A stretch of DNA of 30,500 nucleotides, from contig JBBDIU010000068.1 of assembly GCA_040880205.1 (NCBI GenBank), positions 1 through 30,500 on the forward strand, read 5' to 3'. Position numbers and translations under genes: made by a program. The stretch comes from WACF01 sp040880205 (GTDB taxonomy: Bacteria > Pseudomonadota > Gammaproteobacteria > Pseudomonadales > Cellvibrionaceae). Below are positions 23,092 to 30,500 of this stretch, piece by piece; within the stretch, counting starts at the first letter, position 1; each line of letters begins with the position of its first letter. The notes under the pieces are model-generated. The model had not been told where the DNA came from. It made no database searches and saw nothing but the letters and a program-made list of their open reading frames with translations.

Positions 23092-25973
23092 TTAATCGGC
23101 TGCGCCGAGCTGTCCAGCTCCACCACCGGATAACCCAGGTCGAAAATCGATTCCGCAATCACGTTTTTGTCCCCCACCACCAGAATCAACATGTTTTCCA
23201 TCGGCAGATGGGTTTGCGCCAGTTGGTTGATTCTTTCCCGCGAAATGCCCCCAATTATCTCGGCCTGTCGATTAACAAAGTCGGGGGCCAGATCGTATTC
23301 GATGATTCGCCCCAGAAACCCCGCTTTTTGCCGCGGCGTCTCATAGCTCAGGGCGTCGCTTTGGCCTATGGCTGAGCGCATGAATTCCAATTCATCCGGT
23401 GCGATACCACCATCGCGATAGCCCGTTATCTCATTGACGAACTGGCGGACGGAATCAGCCGTACTCTCCTTTTTTACACTGGCCGAGGCGGTAAACGGCC
23501 CCGGGCGCTTGTCGCCGGAAAAGCCGCTGCGCGCTCCGTAGGTATAGCCTTTGTCCTCGCGCAAGTTCAAATTGATGCGGCTGCTGAACGCACCTCCCAG
23601 CACATAGTTCATCAGATAGCGTTCGAAGTACTCGCCTGTGGCGTCGTAGGGCAACTCCGTCATATAGCCGATTCGGATTTCGGACTGGGCGGCGCCCGGC
23701 TTGTCCACCAGGTACAAAGTGCTGCCGTTTCTCTCCGGAACCGGGGGCTGCGGACGGGGACTGGGCGCGGTTTCCGGCAGGCGGTTGAGAAAATCAAGCT
23801 GCTCGACAATTTCCCCTTGTGCCACATCGCCGACCACGACTACCTGCAAAGCTTCGGCCGCCAGATTATTGCGATAGTAGGATTCCACGTCTTCCAACGC
23901 AATACGCTGCAAGGTTTCCGGTGTGCCGCTGCTGGGCACGGACAAGCTGTGGCCATCACCATAAAGGAGTTTGCGGTACACATCGCTGGCGATAGTTTGT
24001 GGTTGCTGCTTGTTGGCTTCAATGGCTTCAATCTGTTGTTGCCGCAATCGCTCCAAATCCTCCTCGGTAAAATCCGGGGCGAACAGGCGTTCCTCGAGCA
24101 AATCCAGTGTGGCGTCGAGATTGTCGCGCAAGCTCGATACGAATACTTGCACGTCGTCATTACCCGCCGTCACGGTGATACGGCTTCCCAGTTTGTCCAA
24201 TTCCTTTTCAAAATCCTCGGCGGAATAATTTTGCGTTCCTTCGTTCATCATCGACGCGGTCAGGCTCGCCAACCCGTACTGCTCAGAACTGTCCAGCAAG
24301 TGTCCGCCGGCGAATCTCAGTTCAATGGCAACCAGGGGCACTTCGTCGCTGCGCGTGCCGATAAGCTCGATGCCGCTGTCGAATTCATCTGTCCAAAAAT
24401 CGGGCACCTGTACCAGGGGTGTTTGCCCCGCTTCCGGTTTTTTCGAGCGATCGAAATCGTCCTGTACCGGACGGGGTTCCAGGCTCGCGGTGACAGACTC
24501 GTCGCGCGGCAAGGGGTCGGGCAGCTCGAAGTTGTCGGGGCGCGCCTGACCTTCCGGATCGGACTCGGGCACAACACTTTGCACCACGGCGGGTTTGCCT
24601 TGAATGTAGCGTTCGAATACGTCCACCACATCGTCTTTGGTCAGGGCGCGCACCGCCCGCAATTCCGCCTGAATGTTGTCGGGATCATCGAAGAAGGTTT
24701 CGAAATAGGCCAACTGCGACACCTTGCCCTGAACGCTGGCCAGGCTTTGCACCATGGACGATTCGCGCGAGGCCTTACAGATCTGGATATCATCGTCGCT
24801 GATGGAATCTTCGTTGAAGTCCGCGAGTAACTGACGCATTTCATCCTCGAACTGGCTGAGCGAAACGCCGGGAAAAGGCATGACAAAAATGGTAACGGAT
24901 CCGGCCAACTCCGCGCTGTTGTTAAACGCGCTGGCGTCGATGGCCTTGCGGCTCAACACGAATTCCTTGTACAAGTGGGATTTGCGGCCAGAACCGATAA
25001 TATCCGTCAGGCAGCCCAGGGCCACGCGATCCGGGTGACTGTGCGGAACCGTGGGATAGGTAAATAGCAGTGCCGGGAAGCGGATGTTTTTGTCCACGTA
25101 GGACACGTAGCGGTCTGCTTCCAGCGATACCGCCTCGCGCTGATCCTTTTCAACTTCCGGCCCCGGCGGAATACCCCCGAAGTATTTTTGCACCAGGGCC
25201 AGCGCCGCTTCCTTGTCCAGATTGCCGCCAATGCTCAAGGTGGCGTTATTGGGCCCGTACCAGCGCAGGAAAAAACTCTTCAAGTCGTCCAGGGTGGCGG
25301 CGTCGAGATCTTGCGGGTAGCCAATCACCGGCCAGGAGTATGGGTGCCCGGCTGGATAGAGTGCGGCGCTGTTGACTTCGTTGAAACGCCCATAGGGGCG
25401 GTTTTCCACGTTTTGTCCCCGTTCGTTTTTGACCGTGGCCCGCTGGATTTCAAACTTTTCCTGAGTGACGGCTTCCAGTAAAAAACCCATGCGATCGGCT
25501 TCCAGCCATAAAACGGTTTCCAAATTGTTGCTGGGAACAGTCTGGAAATAGTTGGTGCGGTCACTGTTGGTGGTACCGTTCATGCGGCCGCCCGCTTCGG
25601 TGACGATTTTGAAATGCTCGTCATCACCCACGTGGGCCGAGCCCTGAAACATCATGTGCTCGAAAAAGTGAGCAAAGCCGGAGCGCTGCGGTTCCTCCCG
25701 GGCGGAACCAACATGGTAGGTAACGTCCACATGCACCAGGGGATCGGAATCATCCTCGTGCAGGATAACCGTGAGGCCATTCGCCAGCCGGTATTTGCTG
25801 TAGCTTATTACAATGCCCTCGTTCTCCGCCTCCGCGCTTACCTGTTCGATCAAGGTGATGGGTGGATTGTCACGCCAATCAGCGTTTATGGTCAGCGGAC
25901 TTTGCGGGCCGTCATTGACCGAACAGGCGAGGAGGATGGCGGCACACAGGCCGATTGCGAAGCGACGAATCAT
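23076..25973 (-). CDS. M16 family zinc metallopeptidase, lipoprotein
   Basis: 965-residue insulinase/pitrilysin-type peptidase with two M16 halves in one chain, probably anchored in the periplasm. ATG 25971-25973 behind GGGAG starts a lipoprotein signal peptide with lipobox LLAC, lipidated Cys17. The first half carries the inverted zinc motif HFFEH (His102, Glu105, His106) and the downstream Glu in TVKNERGQN (Glu184). The second half lacks a zinc motif, as in the family, and has the substrate-site YTYGARSGF. A Pro/Asp-rich linker around 500-540 joins the halves. The chain is similar to PqqL-like and other predicted zinc proteases that clear peptides in the periplasm. The C-terminus, IKGASE and stop, lies inside a repeat-family end, so the last residues were probably altered by insertion. 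Confidence 0.9.
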   Translation of the reverse strand: MIRRFAIGLCAAILLACSVNDGPQSPLTINADWRDNPPITLIEQVSAEAENEGIVISYSKYRLANGLTVILHEDDSDPLVHVDVTYHVGSAREEPQRSGFAHFFEHMMFQGSAHVGDDEHFKIVTEAGGRMNGTTNSDRTNYFQTVPSNNLETVLWLEADRMGFLLEAVTQEKFEIQRATVKNERGQNVENRPYGRFNEVNSAALYPAGHPYSWPVIGYPQDLDAATLDDLKSFFLRWYGPNNATLSIGGNLDKEAALALVQKYFGGIPPGPEVEKDQREAVSLEADRYVSYVDKNIRFPALLFTYPTVPHSHPDRVALGCLTDIIGSGRKSHLYKEFVLSRKAIDASAFNNSAELAGSVTIFVMPFPGVSLSQFEDEMRQLLADFNEDSISDDDIQICKASRESSMVQSLASVQGKVSQLAYFETFFDDPDNIQAELRAVRALTKDDVVDVFERYIQGKPAVVQSVVPESDPEGQARPDNFELPDPLPRDESVTASLEPRPVQDDFDRSKKPEAGQTPLVQVPDFWTDEFDSGIELIGTRSDEVPLVAIELRFAGGHLLDSSEQYGLASLTASMMNEGTQNYSAEDFEKELDKLGSRITVTAGNDDVQVFVSSLRDNLDATLDLLEERLFAPDFTEEDLERLRQQQIEAIEANKQQPQTIASDVYRKLLYGDGHSLSVPSSGTPETLQRIALEDVESYYRNNLAAEALQVVVVGDVAQGEIVEQLDFLNRLPETAPSPRPQPPVPERNGSTLYLVDKPGAAQSEIRIGYMTELPYDATGEYFERYLMNYVLGGAFSSRINLNLREDKGYTYGARSGFSGDKRPGPFTASASVKKESTADSVRQFVNEITGYRDGGIAPDELEFMRSAIGQSDALSYETPRQKAGFLGRIIEYDLAPDFVNRQAEIIGGISRERINQLAQTHLPMENMLILVVGDKNVIAESIFDLGYPVVELDSSAQPIKGASE

Positions 25974-26540
25974 TGAGTTTCTCCCGAGGCGGTGGACGTG
26001 ACACCGAAAGCGATTTATTTGAACGGTGTAGGACAGCAACTTGCCGCGCTTTCTTCCCGAATTATGTCGTAGAGAAGCGAGCGCGGCATTTTTCCGCAAT
26101 TATCAGGGGCTGTTATTTTTTATGGTTACAGGCCGGAAGCCAGAGATTAGAGACTGAGGACCCGATTTTCAAGCGTAAAGGACGGGGAGCCTCTGAATAA
26201 CTCTGACGCGCCTCTGGCTTTCAGGGCGATTCGCAATCAAGGCGCGCCTTCGAAGGCATAGTGGTTCTATGTCGAGAAGGTGCAACGCAGAGTGCGGGTC
26301 GCCCTGGAAGCCCCGAAGGGCGAGGCCTGAAGCGCACATCTGCTGTGTTGAGCATCTTGTAAAGGGCCACGGCCATTCACTGCGAAGCTCGCCTTGCATC
26401 TGTACGCTTCAGGTCACGCAGAGGCGTATCAGAGTTATTCAGAGGCTCCCCTAACAAGTGCGCTTGCCGCTCGGGGGGCGGACCAGTAAAGTTACGCGGA
26501 ACAGTAATCCCAGAGACATAATTCCAGAGACATCGACGGC
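25974..26540. other. Intergenic region with a repeat copy
   Basis: 567 bp between divergent genes. It contains the promoter region of the M16 gene, a short GATTAG-type repeat (26142-26154) and a full MITE-like copy (26184-26451). A frame open upstream of the M16 start to 26099 is not supported by ribosome site or composition. Confidence 0.5.
26184..26451. mobile_element. MITE-like element, full copy 2 (inverted)
   Basis: A 268-bp element with terminal inverted repeats GGGGAGCCTCTGAATAACTC (23 bp match between ends). Read on the minus strand it aligns along its whole length with the 8723-9031 copy, including GGCGAGCTTCGCAGTGAATGGCC-like and CGACATAGAACCA-like blocks and both internal hairpins (GCGTGACCTGAAGCG with GCGCTTCAGGC; GGCTTCCAGGGCGA with TCGCCCTGAAAGCC). 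Loop regions differ in length while stems are kept by paired changes, for example the end sequence differing from copy 1 but symmetric. No clear target duplication is seen. No coding capacity. Confidence 0.8.
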
Positions 26541-27542
26541 ATGAAAAGAAGCCCCCGATACACCCTATGTGCCCTCCTAACCCTCGCGCTGCCAGTGCTC
26601 GCGGATTACGAACCCCCGCGAATGGCGGACGGCAAACCCAGCCTGCAAGGCACCTGGACCAACGCCTCCATTACCCGGCTACAGCGAAGTGGCGAGTACG
26701 ACAAACTGATTATCTCGGGCCGCGAACTGGCGGAGCTGACCAATGAGCACCCCCAGGTAGTTCGGCAGAACACCGATGATCACCTGGACAACGCGGACGG
26801 CCTGTTGGACGGTTCCGACCTGGCCCGCGGGCGCGGCTATAACGCCTTTTGGATCGAGCCCGGCAAGGAATTTGGCCTGGTTAAAGGCACCCGCCGCACC
26901 TCGTGGATTGTGGATCCCGCCGACGGTCGGATTCCCTTTTCCGCGCGCGCTATGCAATTGCGCGGCGAAGGGCGCGGCGACCGCGGCGAAGCCGCCGGCC
27001 CCGAGGTTCGCTCCCTGGGTGAACGCTGCATGATCGGCTTTGGCGGCACGGGTGGTCCGCCCATGCTCAACACGCTGTACAACAATACCTATCAAATTGT
27101 GCAAACCCCGGATCACCTAATGATTCTGGTGGAAATGGTCCACGACGCGCGCATCGTTCCCATCATTGAAAAGCCCGAGGACGAGAAGTCGCAAGCCGGT
27201 CAGGTGCCGCGCTGGCTGGGTGATTCCGTCGGCTGGTGGGAAGGCGACACCCTGGTGGTGGAAACCCGCAACTGGCAGCCGGAGCAAGCGCAACAAGGGC
27301 CGGTTTATGTGTCCGAACAAGGCAAGGTAACAGAGCGCTTCACCCGCTACTCGGACCAACAGATTTATTATGACTTTATTGTGGACGACCCTATTTACTA
27401 CACCCAGCCCTGGCGCGGCGAAATGAGTTTCAACGCCACCGACAGCCAAGTCTACGAATACGCCTGTCACGAAGGCAACATGGGCATGATTGGTATCCTC
27501 CAAGGCGCCCGGGTGAAGGAGCGGGAAGCGGCGCGACGGTAG
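26541..27542 (+). CDS. Secreted conserved protein of unknown function
   Basis: 333-residue protein with a signal peptide (YTLCALLTLALPVLA, cleavage before DYEPP). I cannot assign a function. After the signal it has DGKPSLQGTWTN, and later LGERCMIGFGGTGGPPMLNTLYNNTYQIVQTPDHLMILVEM-like and GDSVGWWEGDTLVVETRNW patterns. These two blocks recur in uncharacterised secreted proteins of Proteobacteria and Acidobacteria, which suggests a beta-rich, lipocalin-like or sandwich fold; that is inference. It has two Cys (one in ERCMIG, one in YACHEGN) and ends with a basic tail. ATG 26541 has only a weak upstream GAGA site. The gene lies 89 bp downstream of the MITE-like copy and 229 bp before the sortase target, so an operon with it is doubtful. 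Confidence 0.75.
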   Translation: MKRSPRYTLCALLTLALPVLADYEPPRMADGKPSLQGTWTNASITRLQRSGEYDKLIISGRELAELTNEHPQVVRQNTDDHLDNADGLLDGSDLARGRGYNAFWIEPGKEFGLVKGTRRTSWIVDPADGRIPFSARAMQLRGEGRGDRGEAAGPEVRSLGERCMIGFGGTGGPPMLNTLYNNTYQIVQTPDHLMILVEMVHDARIVPIIEKPEDEKSQAGQVPRWLGDSVGWWEGDTLVVETRNWQPEQAQQGPVYVSEQGKVTERFTRYSDQQIYYDFIVDDPIYYTQPWRGEMSFNATDSQVYEYACHEGNMGMIGILQGARVKEREAARR

Positions 27543-27617
27543 TGAGTTGGCAGCATCAGGGAAGCGTGTTTCGACTCCTCACTTCCCGCTGTCTCACTGT
27601 TCCACTTCCCAGTTTTT

Positions 27618-27642
27618 GACTAGCGACTAGGGATTAGCGACT
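27618..27642 (+). repeat. GACTAG-type dispersed repeat
   Basis: GACTAGCGACTAGGGATTAGCGACT repeats an 8-9 base word, related to the arms at 18961-18976 and 19018-19046 and to GAGATTAGAGACT at 26142-26154. It lies between the unknown secreted protein and the sortase target gene. Confidence 0.5.
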
Positions 27643-27771
27643 TCCCACATTCCATCCCAGGATCACCTTTCGCCACAATTGACCACCGGCCCGTCACTCT
27701 CCGGCCCCGAGTCCGGCACTTCGCCTCACCACACTCACTGCCACATGCATCCACTCGCAAGGAAGATGACT

Positions 27772-29856
27772 ATGGCAGCTTTTGCGCACCTGCAAGAATA
27801 TTGGCGGGCCTACCTGCTCAATCTGATTTTCGTGGTTTTGCTATTGACCACCCACACCCTGGCCTACGGCGACGAAGTCTCCAGCGGTGAATTCAGGCTG
27901 CTGACCTCGGACGGGCATGACGCCGCGCAGTTGCAGTCCACCGATGTCAGTATCGAAGTGAACGGCTTGCTGGCACGGGTGGTGGTAAGGCAGCGGTTTT
28001 ATAACGCTGGCAGCCGCTGGGTGGAAGGCGAATACGTTTTCCCCCTGCCCACCAACAGCGCGGTGGACTATATGGCCATGACCGTGGGCGAACGCAAGAT
28101 TGTTGGTGAAATTCGCGCACGCGAGCAAGCCAAGGCGATCTACCACGCGGCCAAAAACGCTGGAAAGAAAGCCAGCCTGATGGCACAGCAACGTCCCAAC
28201 CTGTTCACCAACCGGGTGGCCAACGTTGGCCCTGGCGAAACTATAGAAGTGGAACTGCATTATCTGGAAACATTGCACTACGACCAGGGCCGCTTTAGTT
28301 TGCGGGTGCCCACCACGCTAACACCGCGCTATATTCCCGGACAGGCTTTTAGTCAGCGCGACGATAACCGACAGCACATTACCATCCATCAAGCCAGCAG
28401 TTGGGCCAAGCCGACCGACCAGGTACCCGACGCGCCGTCGATTACGCCACCGATGCAGCGCAGCGATCAGGCGGCGCCCCTTACCCTGACCGCATCCATC
28501 AACGCCGGATTGCCCCTTGCCGCGGTTAAGAGCCTTCACCACCCGGCCACCATACGACAACAACTTGCGATCCACCGGATCCAGTTGGAACCGGGTGCCA
28601 AGCTCGACCGGGACGTGGTATTGGAATGGCAACCGGACGTCGGCCAAGCACCAATGGCGACCGCTTTTGGCGAACAGATTGGCGATGATCACTACGTCTT
28701 GTTCATGGTCATGCCGCCACAGGCCTCGCAAGCGGCATCGATACTGCCCAGGGAAACCATTTTCGTCATCGATACCTCCGGTTCCATGGCCGGCACCTCC
28801 ATCAAGCAGGCGAAGCAGGCCCTGTTGTCGGGGCTGGCGCTACTCAAACCGGGCGATCGCTTTAACGTGGTGGAATTCAATAGCCACACGCGCCCGCTTT
28901 GGCGCGACGCGCTACCCGCCTCTCCCACCAATCGCTCCCGCGCCGTGCAGTTCGTCGAAGGGCTGCACGCCAGTGGTGGAACCGAGATGAAAGGGGCCTT
29001 GGAGTTTGCCTTGCAAGGGGAGGAAATGGCGGGGTTTGTGCGTCAAGTAATCTTTATCACCGACGGCAGCGTCGGCAATGAAGCCGCCTTGTTCAACCTG
29101 ATCGCCCGCCGGCGGGGCAACAGCCGATTGTTTACGGTGGGGATCGGCTCGGCGCCGAACAGCCACTTCATGCAAAAAGCGGCCGAGGCGGGTCGAGGCA
29201 GCTTTACCTATGTCGGTTCGCAAAACGACGTGCAGCGGACCATCAGCGATTTGTTTTACAAACTGGAAAACCCGCTACTGACTAACATTGAACTGGATGT
29301 GGGCGCCGCCACCACTGAACAGTTTCCACGCAAACCGCCGGACCTCTACGCGGGCGAGCCCTTGGTGGTTGCCGCCAGATTCAGCGGCCCCTTGCCGGAC
29401 TATGTGCTTATCAACGGGCAGCGCAATGGCGAACAGCATCAGCAGCAACTGGCACTGCCGCGAAACGGCAATGCCAGTGATGTGAGCAAACTCTGGGCGC
29501 GAAAAAAGTTGCACCAATTATATGACGATGAGCGCAACACGCAATTTTCCTCCAACGACAGCCAAGCGCTCGAGGCCGTTAAGACAGAAATTACCGAGCT
29601 CGCCATCGCCCATCAACTTATGTCCAAGTACACCAGTTTTATCGCCGTTGAACAAACGATCTCACGTCCCGCCGATGCAGCGCTCGACACTCAGACAATT
29701 CCCAATGCCATGCCCGCCGGCAACACCATGGCCATTCCCCTGCCGGCTGGCGCCTTGGGTCTGGGGAAGCTTTGGTTGTTCGCCCTCCTCGCATTATTCG
29801 GATTGTCGGTGCTGCATTGGGGGCCCATAAAAGCGCGGCACCGCCATGCTGCTTAA
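27772..29856 (+). CDS. VIT/von Willebrand A sortase target protein (marine proteobacterial type)
   Basis: 694-residue envelope protein matching the marine proteobacterial sortase target family. An N-terminal hydrophobic segment (YLLNLIFVVLLLTTHTLAYG) is followed by a vault (VIT) domain at about 35-165 (VSIEVNGLLARVVVRQRFYN; EGEYVFPLPTNSAVDYM). A von Willebrand A domain starts near 328 with an intact metal site: Asp334, Ser336, Ser338 (DTSGSM), the Thr of GGTEMKG and ITDGS. The C-terminus has a sorting-signal layout: L657-P-A-G-A, a hydrophobic helix (LWLFALLALFGLSVL) and a basic tail KARHRHAA. LPAGA departs from a canonical LPxTG. ATG 27772 behind AAGGAAG is chosen; the frame opens earlier at a TTG, 27679. 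It overlaps the sortase gene by 11 bp. Confidence 0.88.
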   Translation: MAAFAHLQEYWRAYLLNLIFVVLLLTTHTLAYGDEVSSGEFRLLTSDGHDAAQLQSTDVSIEVNGLLARVVVRQRFYNAGSRWVEGEYVFPLPTNSAVDYMAMTVGERKIVGEIRAREQAKAIYHAAKNAGKKASLMAQQRPNLFTNRVANVGPGETIEVELHYLETLHYDQGRFSLRVPTTLTPRYIPGQAFSQRDDNRQHITIHQASSWAKPTDQVPDAPSITPPMQRSDQAAPLTLTASINAGLPLAAVKSLHHPATIRQQLAIHRIQLEPGAKLDRDVVLEWQPDVGQAPMATAFGEQIGDDHYVLFMVMPPQASQAASILPRETIFVIDTSGSMAGTSIKQAKQALLSGLALLKPGDRFNVVEFNSHTRPLWRDALPASPTNRSRAVQFVEGLHASGGTEMKGALEFALQGEEMAGFVRQVIFITDGSVGNEAALFNLIARRRGNSRLFTVGIGSAPNSHFMQKAAEAGRGSFTYVGSQNDVQRTISDLFYKLENPLLTNIELDVGAATTEQFPRKPPDLYAGEPLVVAARFSGPLPDYVLINGQRNGEQHQQQLALPRNGNASDVSKLWARKKLHQLYDDERNTQFSSNDSQALEAVKTEITELAIAHQLMSKYTSFIAVEQTISRPADAALDTQTIPNAMPAGNTMAIPLPAGALGLGKLWLFALLALFGLSVLHWGPIKARHRHAA

Positions 29857-30406
29857 TCGATCTGTTTTGCGCTGCCTGGCGAGTGCGGCATTGATTGTCG
29901 TGCTGGTCGGCAGCAGCAGTCAGGCGATTTACTTGAGTGGCAAAGCCTGGCTCGCGCAACGGCTGCTGTATGCCGCCTGGCGGGAAAGCGAGACGATCAA
30001 CACCCCGCGGCGGCCCTGGCCCTGGGCGGACATTCATCCCGTGGGACTGTTACAGATTCCCGCACTGGGAATTGAACAGGTGGTGCTCAACGATCACAGC
30101 GGCGAATCCCTGGCCTTCGGCCCGGGCATGGCCGAAGCCAACGGCACCATTATGCTGGCCGGCCATCGGGACAGCCACTTCGCTTTTCTGCAAGAGCTGG
30201 CGGTGGGTGATCATATTAATTTTCAACGCAGCGGCGAACCCACCCGAGTTTTCCGCGTAAATTCCACCCAGGTTCTGGATACGCGCCGCCAGGAACAAAT
30301 AATCGCCACGGACGAGGTATTGCTACTGGTAACCTGCTTCCCCTTCGACGCCCTCACCGCCGGCGGCCCTTTGCGCTACGTCGTCGTAGCAACAAAAATC
30401 CCTTAG
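29846..30406 (+). CDS. Class GN-like sortase (marine proteobacterial type)
   Basis: 186-residue transpeptidase expected to process the neighbouring target at its C-terminal signal, in the inner membrane facing the periplasm. An N-terminal membrane anchor (VLRCLASAALIVVLVGSSS) is followed by the sortase barrel: WADIHPVGLLQIPALGIEQVVL, then LAGHRDSHF with His107, LLLVTCFPFDAL with Cys164 and GGPLRYVVVA with Arg177, giving the full His-Cys-Arg catalytic set. TCFPFDALTAGGPLRYVV is the usual signature of this class. The ATG lies within the end of the target gene (11-bp overlap), so the two are translationally coupled. What acceptor the sortase uses in a Gram-negative envelope is not established. 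Confidence 0.93.
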   Translation: MLLNRSVLRCLASAALIVVLVGSSSQAIYLSGKAWLAQRLLYAAWRESETINTPRRPWPWADIHPVGLLQIPALGIEQVVLNDHSGESLAFGPGMAEANGTIMLAGHRDSHFAFLQELAVGDHINFQRSGEPTRVFRVNSTQVLDTRRQEQIIATDEVLLLVTCFPFDALTAGGPLRYVVVATKIP

Positions 30407-30500
30407 CCGAAAATTTTTTAATTATTACCTTTCACTATTTACATCTCACCCGTCAGTTCCCGCATTGCGCGGCTGAGTGGGTACTGTTTCTCCGTTCAAT

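Overview
The window looks like chromosomal DNA of a marine-type gammaproteobacterium. The evidence is a Gram-negative sortase/vault-domain target pair of the kind known from marine Proteobacteria, a medium-chain-length type PHA gene set most like that of Pseudomonas, an AbgT-family transporter, and several secreted enzymes with Gram-negative signal peptides. The strain or genus cannot be named from the sequence alone. No rRNA, tRNA, CRISPR array or prophage was seen.

Layout. 1-3161 (minus): N-terminal part of a very large histidine kinase made mostly of eight 92-residue HAMP units; its frame is broken near the window edge by an in-frame TAG. 3606-5361 (minus): an unrecognised membrane protein downstream of a PHA depolymerase (phaZ). 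5878-8616 (plus): a phasin followed by a class II-like PHA synthase (phaC). Together these form a polyester storage module: synthase makes granules, phasin coats them, depolymerase recycles them. A three-unit, 11-bp-period direct repeat of PhoB-box geometry lies ahead of the phasin. 9120-10977 (plus): a Ca2+/Na+ exchanger and a RimK-like ATP-grasp enzyme. 11046-13495: a secreted type-B carboxylesterase divergent from a TetR regulator, with two palindromes between them. 13600-16828 (minus): an AbgT transporter, a DUF1499 membrane protein, a hemerythrin-like protein and a 52-residue YqaE/Pmp3 protein, probably co-transcribed in part. 17030-23013 (plus): a cytochrome c-PQQ dehydrogenase, an outer-membrane beta-barrel, a secreted PepF-type M3 peptidase and an atypical split-receiver response regulator. 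23076-25973 (minus): a two-half M16 lipoprotein peptidase. 26541-30406 (plus): a secreted protein of unknown function, then the sortase target and its class GN-like sortase, which overlap by 11 bp.

The most interesting non-gene signal is a family of small inverted-repeat elements ending in GGGAGCCTCTGAATAA. Two full copies (8723-9031 and, in opposite orientation, 26184-26451) share a conserved fold: terminal inverted repeats enclosing two internal hairpins. A compact derivative (about 23025-23091) supplies the last codons and stop codon of the M16 peptidase. A single degenerate end lies in the esterase/TetR regulatory region. A second dispersed repeat, built from GACTAG/GATTAG words, occurs in three intergenic spaces. 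Start sites were moved from the longest frame where ribosome-binding sites, signal peptides or family alignment favoured an internal start.
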